Shown here: positions 35,294-43,974 of the stretch, piece after piece
How the letters are laid out: every line of letters begins with the position of its first letter
Numbering within the stretch: position 1 is the first letter of the stretch
NCBI RefSeq assembly: GCF_020215705.1
Contig: NZ_JAIWNB010000032.1
Location: forward strand, 44,998-108,997
DNA length: 64,000 nt
Source of the DNA: Nonomuraea aurantiaca
GTDB lineage: Bacteria > Actinomycetota > Actinomycetes > Streptosporangiales > Streptosporangiaceae
Direction: 5' to 3'
Notes under the pieces: model-generated
Databases searched by the model: none
Told to the model about the DNA's origin: nothing
What the model saw: the letters and a program-made list of their open reading frames with translations, nothing else
Position numbers and translations under genes: made by a program

Positions 35294-36133
35294 CACCGCT
35301 TCCGCTCCGGCGGGCAGCAGCGGCAGGCGCACGCCGGGGGTCGGGAGCAGGCCCCTGGCGTGCAGGACCCCCTTGATGACGGTCGGGTTCGGCTCGGCGA
35401 ACAGCGCGGCCGACAGCCGGGCGAGCCGATGGCCCAGCGACCGGGCCCTGGCCACGTCACCCGCGCGCCACGCCGCGGCCAGCTCGACGAACCGGTCCGT
35501 GGCCAGGTGCGCCGAGGCGAGGATGCCGCCCGCGGCCCCCAGCGCCAGCAGCGGCGAGATGAACAGGTCGTCGCCCCCGAGCACCTCGAACCCCTCGGGC
35601 AGGTCCCCGAGCAGGTCCAGGGCGTGCTGGTCGATCCCGCCCGTCGCGTACTTCACTCCGGCGATCATCGGGTGCCCGCCCAGGTGACGCAGGGTCGCGG
35701 CACTGACGGCCTGCCCGGTCCGGTAGGGAATGTGGTAGATCACCAACGGCACCGGCGTCTCCTCTGCCAGCGCCTCGAAGTGCGCGATGACACCGCGCTC
35801 CGAAGGCCGCAGGAAGTACGGCACGGTCAGCAGCGCGGCGGAGACCCCGGAAGGCAGCTCCTGCAGCGCCGCGGCCGTCGAGCGCGTGTCGTTGCCGGTG
35901 ATGCCGACGGTCAGCGGCACCTCGCGGTCCGCGCAGACCGCGACGCAGACCTCGATCACCCGAGCCCGCTCGGCGGGCGTCAGCGCCGCGACCTCTCCGG
36001 TGGTGCCCAGCGCGACCAGCCCGGCGGCGCCCTGGTCGAGGACGTGGCGGGCGAGCTTGTCGATCGCCTCGACGGCGACCTCGCCCTCCTCGGTGAACGG
36101 CGTGACCAGCGGCACATGGATTCCTGTCAGCAT
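35255..36133 (-). CDS. DapA-family class I aldolase/dehydratase
   Basis: A 292-residue TIM-barrel lyase of the dihydrodipicolinate synthase family. It has GLVALGTTGEVAALTPAERA (the GTTGE loop), YHIPYRTGQAV with the active-site Tyr, and IAGVKYATGG with the Schiff-base Lys. Being unlinked to lysine genes and next to a LysR regulator, it is more likely a catabolic pyruvate-aldolase paralogue (sialate, 2-keto-sugar acid or hydroxyproline type) than dapA itself. ATG 36133 begins the usual MLTGIHVPLVTPF motif. Confidence 0.85.
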   Translation of the reverse strand: MLTGIHVPLVTPFTEEGEVAVEAIDKLARHVLDQGAAGLVALGTTGEVAALTPAERARVIEVCVAVCADREVPLTVGITGNDTRSTAAALQELPSGVSAALLTVPYFLRPSERGVIAHFEALAEETPVPLVIYHIPYRTGQAVSAATLRHLGGHPMIAGVKYATGGIDQHALDLLGDLPEGFEVLGGDDLFISPLLALGAAGGILASAHLATDRFVELAAAWRAGDVARARSLGHRLARLSAALFAEPNPTVIKGVLHARGLLPTPGVRLPLLPAGAEAVSQADLVAVHPGQ

Positions 36134-36184
36134 GTCTTCAGCCTGACGCGGCACAATACGTTAGGTCCAGCGCGGATTTCTGCT

Positions 36185-36202
36185 GACGAGCTTAAGCTTG
36201 TC
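36185..36202. promoter_or_regulatory. Palindrome before the LysR gene
   Basis: AGCTTAAGCT (36189-36198) is a perfect palindrome and extends to GAC...GTC on both sides with one mismatched pair. It lies in the 71-base gap between the DapA-like and LysR genes and ends two bases before the LysR ATG. It fits an autoregulatory site. Confidence 0.45.
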
Positions 36203-36204
36203 TG

Positions 36205-37074
36205 ATGCTCGACCCTCGCAAGCTCCACCTGCTGCGCGAACTCGCCCAGCGCGGCACCATCGCCGCCGTCGCCGAGGCGCTCAGCTTCACCCCGTCGGCG
36301 ATCTCCCAGCAGCTCAGCGCCCTCGAACGGGAGGCGGGCGTACCACTGCTGGAGCGCACGGGCCGGACGGTCACCCTGACGCCCGCCGGCCACCTGCTCG
36401 TCGAACATGCGCAGGACATACTCGAACAGCTGGAAAGGGCGTCCGCAGCGCTCGCCGCAGTGCGCAGCGGCCCGTCGGGGCCGCTGCGGGTCGGCGCGTT
36501 CCCCACGGCGGCGCGCGTGCTGCTGCCGCCCGCGCTCGCCGAGCTGTCCCGCGCGCATCCGGGGCTGCGGCCGATGATCTCCGAGATCGACCCCGCCGAC
36601 GTCTCCGCCGTGCTGCGGGCGGGTGAGCTGGACGTCGCGCTCGTGCACGAGTACGACTTCGTGCCGCCGGTCACCGACGCGTCGCTGGAGACGGAGCCGC
36701 TGTTCGGGGAGCAGATGTACCTCACGGACCGGGCCACCATCGCGGACGCGCGCGATGACGCCTGGATCGTCGGCAAGCCGGGAACCCTGTGCCACGCGAT
36801 GGCGATCCGGGCCTGCCAGGCGGCCGGCTTCGAGCCACGGGTCCGTCACCGGATCGACGACTTCGACACCGTGCTCGCCTTCGTCGCCGCCGGTCAGGGC
36901 GTGGCGCTCGTCCCGCGTCTGGCCGCGCTCGCACCACCGCACGGGGTGACGCTGACCGGACTGCCGCTGAGCCGCCGCACCCTGGCCGCCTTCCGCAGGG
37001 GGTACGGCGAGCACCCCGCGATCAAGGCGGCCGTCGCGGCCTTCCACACAGCGATCACCCACCTCCCACTCTGA
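36205..37074 (+). CDS. LysR-family regulator
   Basis: A 289-residue LTTR. The N-terminal winged helix is LRELAQRGTIAAVAEALSFT then PSAISQQLSALEREAGVPLL. The effector domain starts near residue 90 (GPLRVGAFPTAARVLLPPAL) and includes DVALVHEYDF. It is divergent from the DapA-like gene and probably activates that gene in response to its substrate. A palindrome overlaps the ribosome-site region. The C-terminal ITHLPL is short, giving a normal family length. Confidence 0.92.
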   Translation: MLDPRKLHLLRELAQRGTIAAVAEALSFTPSAISQQLSALEREAGVPLLERTGRTVTLTPAGHLLVEHAQDILEQLERASAALAAVRSGPSGPLRVGAFPTAARVLLPPALAELSRAHPGLRPMISEIDPADVSAVLRAGELDVALVHEYDFVPPVTDASLETEPLFGEQMYLTDRATIADARDDAWIVGKPGTLCHAMAIRACQAAGFEPRVRHRIDDFDTVLAFVAAGQGVALVPRLAALAPPHGVTLTGLPLSRRTLAAFRRGYGEHPAIKAAVAAFHTAITHLPL

Positions 37075-37109
37075 GCGGCCGTCACCCGCCCCCCTTCTGA
37101 GCGGGCCTC

Positions 37110-37736
37110 CTACGTCCCTCTGAGCGGACCCCCTGCGTCGCCGAGTAGACCCCTGGCCAGATCGCCCAGAGTGGCGGCGACCCTGGCCGACTCCCCGGAG
37201 AGCAGCAGGCTGCCGATCGGCTGCGTGTGCAGCGTGCCGAGCAGCACGTGCGCGGCCAGGTCGGCGTCGACATCCGGCCGCGCCTCGGCGATCAGGGCCG
37301 AGACGTGCCGGTGCCATGACACGTAGATCGGGTTGGCCAGCCGCGTCCCGCCCCCGGCCTTCTGGGTCAGCCGGGCGTGCTCGTGCGCGGCGATCAGTCC
37401 CGCGTTTCGGGCGGCCATCGCGACCACCGCGTCGAGGAAGGCCACCAGCCGTTCCCCGGCCGGCGCGCCCGGCCCCAGCGGCGGCGGCCCGTCCACGACG
37501 GCCTGCTCCAACGCGTGCGCCCGCTCCGACATCAGCTCCTGCATGAGCCCGATACGGCTGCCGAACCGGTGGAACACCGTCCCCTTGCCCACCCCCGCCG
37601 CGACGGCGACCCGCTCGACGGAGACCTCCTCCGGCGGATGCTCCCGCAGCAGCTCCTCGGCGGCCGCCAGGATCGCCCGCCTGTTGCGTGCCGCGTCGGC
37701 CCGCTCCCGCCGTTCCATCGGATCATTGTCCCCCAT
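37110..37736 (-). CDS. TetR-family regulator (divergent from quinone reductase)
   Basis: About 208 residues. The DNA-binding domain reads RAILAAAEELLREHPPEEVS then VERVAVAAGVGKGTVFHRFG. The frame is open to 37760, but that start would lie inside the operator, so ATG 37736 (MGDNDPMERRERADAARN) or ATG 37718 is preferred. It is divergent from a zinc-free alcohol dehydrogenase-like gene, with an inverted repeat between, and probably represses it. Confidence 0.88.
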   Translation of the reverse strand: MGDNDPMERRERADAARNRRAILAAAEELLREHPPEEVSVERVAVAAGVGKGTVFHRFGSRIGLMQELMSERAHALEQAVVDGPPPLGPGAPAGERLVAFLDAVVAMAARNAGLIAAHEHARLTQKAGGGTRLANPIYVSWHRHVSALIAEARPDVDADLAAHVLLGTLHTQPIGSLLLSGESARVAATLGDLARGLLGDAGGPLRGT

Positions 37737-37753
37737 AGACAAAGTTGCCCGCC

Positions 37754-37774
37754 GGTCCATATATTAACTGGACC
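37754..37774. promoter_or_regulatory. GGTCCA-N9-TGGACC inverted repeat
   Basis: GGTCCA (37754-37759) and TGGACC (37769-37774) flank TATATTAAC, which resembles a -10 element. The site is between the TetR gene and the MDR enzyme gene, 29 bases before the ATG of the latter. Confidence 0.5.
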
Positions 37775-37802
37775 AAAGGTTCACTTACGAGGAGTGTGTC
37801 CC

Positions 37803-38762
37803 ATGCGCGCGATCGTTGTCCACGAACTGGGCGGTCCCGAGGTGCTCAAGGCCGAGGACTGGCCGGAGCCGAAGGCGGGAGAAGGGCAGCTGGTCATCCG
37901 TACGCAGGCCATCGGCGTCAGCTACGCGGAGACCCAGCTGCGGGCGGGCACGATGCCGTTCCCGATGCCGGTGCCGCTGCCCGCGGTGTTCGGCGCCGAG
38001 GTCGTCGGCGTGGTGACCGAGGTCGGGGCCGGAGTCGATGAGGCTCTGCTGGGCACCACCGTCGCCGGCGTGACCGGCGGGATCGGCTCCTACGCCGAGT
38101 ACGCGGCGGTGTCCGCGTCGCTGATCTGCCCGGTGCCCGACGGTGTGTCGCCGGTCGACGCCGTCGCCGCCGCCGCGCCGGGCGCCATCGCGCTGGCGCT
38201 GCTGCACCGGGCCGGGCTCAAGGGCGGGGAGACCGTGCTGGTGGAGGCCGGGGCGAGCTCCGTCGGGACGTACTTGCTGCGCCACGCCAAGGAGTTCGGC
38301 GCGGAACGGGTGATCGCCACCGCGGGCGCCGAGCCGAAGCGGGAGCGAGCCCGGCAGATGGGGGCCGACGAGGTCATCGACCACCGGGAGCCGGACTGGC
38401 CCGGCCAGTTGCCCGACGTGGACGTGGTCTTCGACTCGATCGGCGGGCCGTCGGCCAGGCAGGTGCTCGATCACCTCACGCCCGGCTCTGGACGCATGCT
38501 CTGCTACGGCCTGCTGAGCGGCGCGCCCGCCGCGGTGAGCGCCGCCGATCTGCTCGCCGGCGGCGTGTCGGTCATCGGGTGCGGCGGGCCCGCGTGGGGC
38601 GCCGGGGTGTTCGGCGTCAGCTACCCGGAGATGCTGGCCAGGGTGGCCGACGGACGCAGCCGCGCGTACGTCGAGGCCACCCTGCCACTGGAGTCGGCCG
38701 CCGAGGCGCACCGCCGCCTCGAAAGCCGCACGGCACTGGGCAGGCTGATCCTGACGCCCTGA
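37803..38762 (+). CDS. Zinc-free NADPH:quinone reductase-like enzyme
   Basis: A 319-residue medium-chain dehydrogenase. It begins MRAIVVHELGGPEVLKAEDW and carries the cofactor motif TVLVEAGASSVGTYLLRHAK. No structural or catalytic zinc ligands are visible, so it belongs with quinone oxidoreductases (crotonyl reductase/zeta-crystallin group). ATG 37803 follows GAGGAG. The divergent TetR gene and the shared inverted repeat suggest induction by an electrophile or quinone. The gene at 24962 is a second, distant member of the same family. Confidence 0.9.
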   Translation: MRAIVVHELGGPEVLKAEDWPEPKAGEGQLVIRTQAIGVSYAETQLRAGTMPFPMPVPLPAVFGAEVVGVVTEVGAGVDEALLGTTVAGVTGGIGSYAEYAAVSASLICPVPDGVSPVDAVAAAAPGAIALALLHRAGLKGGETVLVEAGASSVGTYLLRHAKEFGAERVIATAGAEPKRERARQMGADEVIDHREPDWPGQLPDVDVVFDSIGGPSARQVLDHLTPGSGRMLCYGLLSGAPAAVSAADLLAGGVSVIGCGGPAWGAGVFGVSYPEMLARVADGRSRAYVEATLPLESAAEAHRRLESRTALGRLILTP

Positions 38763-38806
38763 CGGTCGGGCGGGTCAGGCGATGGGACCCCGCGGAGGAC
38801 GGCCGG

Positions 38807-39760
38807 TCAGGCCCCTTCTAGGACCGCGTCGAGCACGGCCGCGGCGCTGAGCTGTTCGACGTTGTACTCGCCCGCCGTCACGGCCACGACCAGCCCGCGC
38901 TCGGGTGCGACGTGGATCGTCTGGCCCCCGTTGCCATGCGCGGCGATCGAGGGGCGCTCGCCGGTGCCGACGTACCACTGGTAGCTGTAGTGGGACCTGT
39001 CGTCGATCTTCACCCGGGGTCGCGACAGTTCCTCGATCCAGCTCCGCGGCACGATCCCGCGCCCGCCGTCGAGCAGGACGGTGCCGATGGCGGCCATGTC
39101 GCGCGGCGTCAGCCGCAGCCCCGAGGCCGCCATCTCGTCCCCGTCGTCACCCTGCGACCACTCGAACGCGCCGATGCCCAGCGGCTCGAACAGCGCGCTC
39201 CTGGCGAACTCGGCCAGCGACCGTCCGGTCCCCTTGACGACGAGCCGCCCGATCAGCGCCGTTGCTCCGCCGGAGTACACCCGCCGCTGCCCCGGCTCCT
39301 CCACGATCGGCCGCTCCAGCACGTAGCGGTAGCGGTCGGGCGCGTACTCCATCGCCAGCTCGCTGTTGGCGGTGCTGGTGTACGGCACGCTCTCGTCCCA
39401 CTCCATCCCGAGCGTCATCGTCAGGGCATGCTCGATGGTGAGGCGGGCTCGCTGGGGATCAGCCGCCAGATCCTGATATTCCGGGAACTGCGCCAGTAAT
39501 CCCTCCTCCGGAGGCGCCACCAGCTTCTCGGCCAAGGCGATGCCGTACAGGAGCGAGACCACGCTTTTGGTGACGGACCGGACGTCGTGCAGCGTGTCCG
39601 GCCCGAACGTGACGTGCCCGAGGGGGTTGTTGAGCTGGACGTCCTGGCCGGCGCCGTACCGTTCGAGGATGATCTGCCCGTGCTCGACGACCACGAGTCC
39701 GTGCAGATTCGGCGCCTTACCCGCCTGAAGGACAGCGTCCACCCGATCCGCCAATGCCAT
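38807..39760 (-). CDS. Serine hydrolase of the beta-lactamase/PBP4* family
   Basis: A 317-residue serine hydrolase. The SxxK motif is HDVRSVTKSVVSLLYGIA. The second-motif Tyr is probably in RRVYSGGATALIGRL, where YSG takes the place of YxN. The third motif region is GNGGQTIHVAPERGLVVAVT (HxG/KTG replaced). It may hydrolyse an ester or D-amino peptide rather than a beta-lactam. I see no signal peptide. ATG 39760 has a strong ribosome site (AGAGGAGG); the frame extends to 39829, but the better start is clear. Confidence 0.82.
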   Translation of the reverse strand: MALADRVDAVLQAGKAPNLHGLVVVEHGQIILERYGAGQDVQLNNPLGHVTFGPDTLHDVRSVTKSVVSLLYGIALAEKLVAPPEEGLLAQFPEYQDLAADPQRARLTIEHALTMTLGMEWDESVPYTSTANSELAMEYAPDRYRYVLERPIVEEPGQRRVYSGGATALIGRLVVKGTGRSLAEFARSALFEPLGIGAFEWSQGDDGDEMAASGLRLTPRDMAAIGTVLLDGGRGIVPRSWIEELSRPRVKIDDRSHYSYQWYVGTGERPSIAAHGNGGQTIHVAPERGLVVAVTAGEYNVEQLSAAAVLDAVLEGA

Positions 39761-39888
39761 GACGACCTCCTCTTCGCTGGGACTTCCCGGTCTATGACCT
39801 GACACCGTGTGAGAGTCAACCGCGCTCATGGTGCCAGACCACCCATGACCTCACCTCCGATGAGCTGCCCTCTCGCGACCAAGGAATA

Positions 39889-39924
39889 TATGATGAGATC
39901 ATAGTTTGATTGGATCATAGTTTG
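39889..39924. repeat. Palindrome plus tandem 12-base repeats before ATPase gene
   Basis: TATGAT-GAG-ATCATA (39889-39903) is an inverted repeat. It overlaps the first of two direct copies of GATCATAGTTTG (39897-39908 and 39913-39924), spaced by 16 bases. The second copy ends 14 bases before the GTG of the DUF234-type ATPase gene. The block is AT-rich and looks like an operator or promoter. Confidence 0.5.
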
Positions 39925-39938
39925 GAGCGTGAGCGGTC

Positions 39939-41381
39939 GTGGTGATCGAATTCTCGGGACGATCTCAGGACCTCAGAACGCTCGGCGAACAGTTGCGCCT
40001 GGTCCTGGACGGGAAGCTGACCACCCGCGGCCGAGCGTTGATCATGACCGGGCGCCGAAGGGTCGGCAAGTCCCGCCTGGCGCAGGAGTTCTGTGATCGC
40101 TCCGGGCTGCCCTACGTCGTTTTCCAAGCGTCTCGTGGGCGAGCCTCTGGCGCCGAGCGCAACGACTTTGTCGAAGCGGTGGCGTCCGCAGGGCTCCCGA
40201 TGTCGGAGCTCATCCAGGACGCTCAGCCACAGGACTGGAACCAGGCTCTGAAGTCGCTGGTCACCGCGGCGGCCGATGCCCCGTGCATCGTGGTGCTCGA
40301 CGAGGTGCCGTGGCTGGTCGAGCAGGACGGCGAGTTCGAGGGAGCGCTGCAAACCGTCTGGGACAGGTTCCTCTCCGCCAAACCCATCCTGCTCCTCCTC
40401 GTGGGCAGCGATCTGACGATGATGGAGGCGCTTCAGCAATACGGTCGGCCTTTCTTCGGCCGGGCCGCCCGAATGACCGTTCAGCCGTTGAACCTCGCCG
40501 ACGTCGCCGAAATGACGCGGCTGCCGGCGGCCGACGCCATCGACGCGCTTCTCATCACGGGAGGATTCCCGGAGATCGTTCGTTCGTGGGAGCCAGGGTT
40601 GTCACGCGTCGATTTCCTCCGCAGGAGCCTCGACTCACCGTTGTCACCGCTCCTCGCCGCCGGAGAGCTTTCGATGCTGGGCGAGTTTCCCCAGGGTTCG
40701 CACGTTCGCGCCGTCCTGGAAGCGGTGGGTACGGGCGAGCGTACGTTCTCGAATATCGCCGCGAAGACGGGCGGCGGCACCCCGATTCTGCCCGGCACTC
40801 TCGCCCCGATCCTGACGAACCTGGTGGCCAAGCGAGTGATCGCCACCGACCTGCCCCTGTCTACCAAGCCGGACACCAAGAACAAGCGATACCGGATATC
40901 CGATCACTATCTGCGCTTCTGGCTCGCGTTCCTGCAGCGCGCGATCGCCGACAGCGAGCGGGGCCGCCCGGATCTGGCCTTGCGACGCATCGAGCGGTCC
41001 TGGACGGCGTGGCGGGGACGCGCCGTGGAGCCGGTCATCCGCCAGACCCTGGCCAGAGCGTTGCCGGATGACCGGTGGCCGGACACCGAGGAGATCGGCA
41101 GCTGGTGGAACCGCCAGAACAATCCCGAGATCGACCTGGTGGGCGCCGACAGAGGCCCGGTAGCGACACACGTGCACTTCGTCGGATCAATCAAGTGGTA
41201 CGACAATCGCCTGTTCGACCAGCGCGATCATGAGGAGCTGGTCCGCAGCACCGCCTTCGTGCCAGGCACCTCTTTGGACACCCCGACCATCGCCGTCTCA
41301 AGGGCGGGCTTCGAGTCCGGCCTTCCCCTGGACCAGTCATGGGGGCCCGAGGATCTGCTGGCCGCCTGGCGTTCTCACTGA
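39939..41381 (+). CDS. STAND-like ATPase with C-terminal DUF234 domain
   Basis: A 480-residue protein of the archaeal-type ATPase/DUF234 family. Walker A is MTGRRRVGKSRLAQEF (about residue 36) and Walker B is CIVVLDEVPWLVEQDGEF. Later come a helix-turn-helix-like region (TFSNIAAKTGGGTPILPGTL) and the DUF234 part, NPEIDLVGAD then FVGSIKWYDN. That domain resembles PD-(D/E)xK nucleases, but the usual acidic residue before the Lys is Ser here. Some relatives occur in mobile or defence contexts; no partner gene is adjacent. GTG at 39939 or 39942. Function unknown. Confidence 0.82.
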   Translation: MVIEFSGRSQDLRTLGEQLRLVLDGKLTTRGRALIMTGRRRVGKSRLAQEFCDRSGLPYVVFQASRGRASGAERNDFVEAVASAGLPMSELIQDAQPQDWNQALKSLVTAAADAPCIVVLDEVPWLVEQDGEFEGALQTVWDRFLSAKPILLLLVGSDLTMMEALQQYGRPFFGRAARMTVQPLNLADVAEMTRLPAADAIDALLITGGFPEIVRSWEPGLSRVDFLRRSLDSPLSPLLAAGELSMLGEFPQGSHVRAVLEAVGTGERTFSNIAAKTGGGTPILPGTLAPILTNLVAKRVIATDLPLSTKPDTKNKRYRISDHYLRFWLAFLQRAIADSERGRPDLALRRIERSWTAWRGRAVEPVIRQTLARALPDDRWPDTEEIGSWWNRQNNPEIDLVGADRGPVATHVHFVGSIKWYDNRLFDQRDHEELVRSTAFVPGTSLDTPTIAVSRAGFESGLPLDQSWGPEDLLAAWRSH

Positions 41382-41430
41382 CCGCAGCGCCTTCGGGTTT
41401 CGTTCGGAACAAGCCACCTTCGAACGCCGA

Positions 41431-41468
41431 CGAGCCGTCTGCTCACTCAGCGGAGAGCAGACGGCTCG
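41431..41468. terminator. Long hairpin between convergent genes
   Basis: CGAGCCGTCTGCT (41431-41443) and AGCAGACGGCTCG (41456-41468) form a perfect 13-base stem with a 12-base loop. It lies between the ATPase gene (plus) and the repeat-protein gene (minus). The rest of the 209-base gap shows nothing else. Confidence 0.7.
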
Positions 41469-41590
41469 AGAAGGTGAGTGCCGGAACCGCGCCAGGCGTC
41501 AGGTCAGGCCCGGAGCGGTTCCGTCAGGGTCGCGGGTCGGACCGTCGCCAGGGACGATGGACCCGCGCCCGTGCTCATCTCACGATGCGG

Positions 41591-42592
41591 TTACCTCGTG
41601 ACGATCGCCCATGCGTGCTCGGAACCGCGCGCCGAGTCGCGCTCCGTCGATGCCATCCAACCGCTCCAGCCGGCGGTCCGGATGCCGTTCCAGGCGTAGG
41701 ACTGGGACTGGGACTGAGAGGAGGACAGGGCCGGCTTGCAGTCCTCGGCGCGGCCGGTGTTCATGGCGATGGCGACGGTGGGCCGGACCGCGGTCGACAC
41801 GGAAGCCCAGGCCGTACCCACGATGGAGGGCCGGACAGTGATCGCGTTGGCGGTCCAGGCCGTACCCACGATGGCGGGGCGGACCGTGGTCGTCATGTTG
41901 GCGGCCCAGGTGGTGCTCACGTTCGCGGGCCGGACGGTGGTCGTGCTGGCGGGGCAGGCCATGGTCACCACGGCGGGGCAGGCCGAGCTCACAGCGGCCG
42001 GCCGAACCGGGGCATGCTGAACCGGGGCCGGCTGGACCGGCGTCTGCTGGACGGTGGTCACCGCGGCAGGGCAGGCCGTGCTGCTCGTGGCAGCCGGCCG
42101 GACAGTAGCCACTGCGGCGGCACAGGGCGAGCCGTTCGTGGCGGCGGGCCGGACCGTGGTCACCTCGACCGGGCGGACGCTGCTCACCGCGGCGGCACAG
42201 GGCGAGCCGGTCGTCGCGATGGGCCGGACGGTGGTCACCGCGGCGGAGCAGGACGTGCTGCTCGTGGCGGACGGCCGGACCGTGGTCACCGAGTCGAGGC
42301 AGGCCACGCTCACCTTGGCGGGGCAGGCCGCGTTCGCGAGGGAGACGGTCGTGGGGACGGTGCGGACACCGGTCAGGCTGGAGCGGCTGAGGTCGAACGT
42401 GCCCGCCTGGACACCGTGCCAGTAGTCGGTGGCGAAGAAGTGGCCTTCTGCCTTGTCGTTCCGCGCCCCGATCGCACTGCTCGGGGAGCTGGTGAAGCCG
42501 CTGTCGAACTCGTCGGCGGCGGCCGCTGGCCCCGCAGCCAGCAGCAGGCCGGAAGCGGTCAGAGCTAGAGCGGTGATGGCGTGCTTGTACAA
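41591..42592 (-). CDS. Exported protein with TVRP repeats
   Basis: A secreted protein of about 333 residues. The signal peptide is ITALALTASGLLLAAGPAAA. After a 50-residue lead, about ten imperfect 15-18-residue units follow, built on TVRP. The first units contain Cys (VRPIATTGSPCAAAV, VRPAATSSTACPAAV) and the later ones Trp (VRPAIVGTAWTAN). The C-terminal region is YAWNGIRTAGWSGWMAS. I place the start at TTG 42592 behind GGGGGA; an ATG at 42661 would put about 30 residues before the signal peptide. I know no family. The repeats may be an elastic or cross-linked surface module. Confidence 0.65.
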   Translation of the reverse strand: MYKHAITALALTASGLLLAAGPAAAADEFDSGFTSSPSSAIGARNDKAEGHFFATDYWHGVQAGTFDLSRSSLTGVRTVPTTVSLANAACPAKVSVACLDSVTTVRPSATSSTSCSAAVTTVRPIATTGSPCAAAVSSVRPVEVTTVRPAATNGSPCAAAVATVRPAATSSTACPAAVTTVQQTPVQPAPVQHAPVRPAAVSSACPAVVTMACPASTTTVRPANVSTTWAANMTTTVRPAIVGTAWTANAITVRPSIVGTAWASVSTAVRPTVAIAMNTGRAEDCKPALSSSQSQSQSYAWNGIRTAGWSGWMASTERDSARGSEHAWAIVTR

Positions 42593-42869
42593 GGTCAGTC
42601 CCCCAGAAATGGATGCGCTGTTGTTTCGGCCGCTGGAGCCTACCTCCCAACAATGGAGCATCTATCTCCCAGAACGATCTGGATTTCTTTACACTCGAGG
42701 ATTTTAACCAGTCGGACGATCTGCCATTTCCCGCAATTACTTTTAGACCCCAGATCTTTCTCCAAGTCACCGTACTTACGAGTAATCGACGGCAATTCGG
42801 GCAGTCGGCTGAGAATTTCCTCAGCGTTTCTCAGGGATGGCTCAGCCGCCGCGGAGCAGGCTGGTGACC
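42593..42869. other. AT-rich divergent promoter region, 277 bases
   Basis: No gene is supported here. The stretch between the exported repeat protein (minus) and the prenyl synthase (plus) is AT-rich for this genome (for example TTTCTTTACACTCGAGG near 42690). It most likely contains both promoters. No strong inverted repeat was seen. Confidence 0.4.
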
Positions 42870-43850
42870 ATGGACCGACTGCTGAACACCCCCGCCATCG
42901 CCCAAGGACTGCGCAAGGTCGAGGCCAGGATCCGCCGCCTCAGCGGATCTTCCACGCTGCCGGGCATCAACGCGGGCGCCGAGCGGATCATCAGTGCCGG
43001 CGGGAAGCGGCTGCGCCCCGCCATGACCCTGGCCACGGCGATCGCCCTGGGCAAGCAGCCCGACCGGCGGGTGATCACGGCCGCGGCGTGTGTGGAGTTG
43101 ATTCACGCCGGTTCCCTCGTGCACGACGATCTGATGGACAACGCCACCGAGCGGCGCGGCACCAGGACGCTGAACGCCGAGCTCGGCGCCGGCAAGGCCC
43201 TGGTGATCGGCGACTTCATGCTGGCCAGGGCGGGTTTGGCGGCCATCACGGCCGTGTCGAGGCCGGTGGCCGAGGTGCTGGCCGCGACCGTCGTCGAGCT
43301 GGCGGAGGGCCAGTACCTGGAGACCACCGACCTGTTCGACCCGCACCGGACCGTCGAGAGCGCGCTGCGATCCGTCACCGGTAAGACCGCCGCGCTGTTC
43401 CGGGCCGGGTGCCTGGTGGCCGCCGTGTGCGCGGGTGCCTCGCTGGAGGACCGGGCCAGGATGGCGGCGTACGGCGAGCGGTTCGGGCTGATCTTCCAGG
43501 TGCTCGACGACCTGCTCGACCTGACCGCCTCCAGCCGGCAACTCGGCAAACCCGCGGGCAACGACCTGCGACAGGGCGTCTACAGCCTGCCCCTGCTGAT
43601 GGCCGGCGCGGACGTGTCGGAATTGCTGGGCAGGAATATGACCGACGACCAGGTGGCGGAAGTCCTGCGTCGCCTGCGCGCCGGCGACATGGTGGACAGA
43701 ACTCTGGAATACTGCCGCGGCCTGGCCGCCGACGCGCTCGCCGCCCTGCCGGTGATTCACGATTCCGAAACGGCCGGCATCCTGTACGCCTTGCCCACGG
43801 CATACATCGAGCAGGTTTCGCAAATAACTCTCCTGGCCACCGTTAATTGA
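42870..43850 (+). CDS. Polyprenyl diphosphate synthase
   Basis: A 326-residue trans-isoprenyl synthase. It has the first Asp-rich motif LVHDDLMDNATERRG (DDxxD), the second LIFQVLDDLLDLT, and GKPAGNDLRQGVYSLPLLMA. It elongates dimethylallyl or farnesyl diphosphate with IPP; chain length cannot be read with certainty. ATG 42870 follows GGAGCAGG; an earlier in-frame ATG (42837) has a poor ribosome site. It precedes the KAS III-like gene by 124 bases, so it may serve either the adjacent small cluster or the menaquinone side chain. Confidence 0.92.
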   Translation: MDRLLNTPAIAQGLRKVEARIRRLSGSSTLPGINAGAERIISAGGKRLRPAMTLATAIALGKQPDRRVITAAACVELIHAGSLVHDDLMDNATERRGTRTLNAELGAGKALVIGDFMLARAGLAAITAVSRPVAEVLAATVVELAEGQYLETTDLFDPHRTVESALRSVTGKTAALFRAGCLVAAVCAGASLEDRARMAAYGERFGLIFQVLDDLLDLTASSRQLGKPAGNDLRQGVYSLPLLMAGADVSELLGRNMTDDQVAEVLRRLRAGDMVDRTLEYCRGLAADALAALPVIHDSETAGILYALPTAYIEQVSQITLLATVN

Positions 43851-43974
43851 GATTCATTGAAATGATTAGTGGTCGCTCATAGGGTCGCCCACCGGCACGT
43901 CCGGACGCGCGGCGACCGGGCCCGGTGAACGGCCGGCAAACGTTCTGCAAGGCCGACCCGCTAGGTTTCGGCCC

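Noticed and set aside
35255..36133. Naming the gene dapA
   Set aside because: Family motifs fit, but it is unlinked to lysine genes and sits beside a LysR regulator, so only the family is stated.
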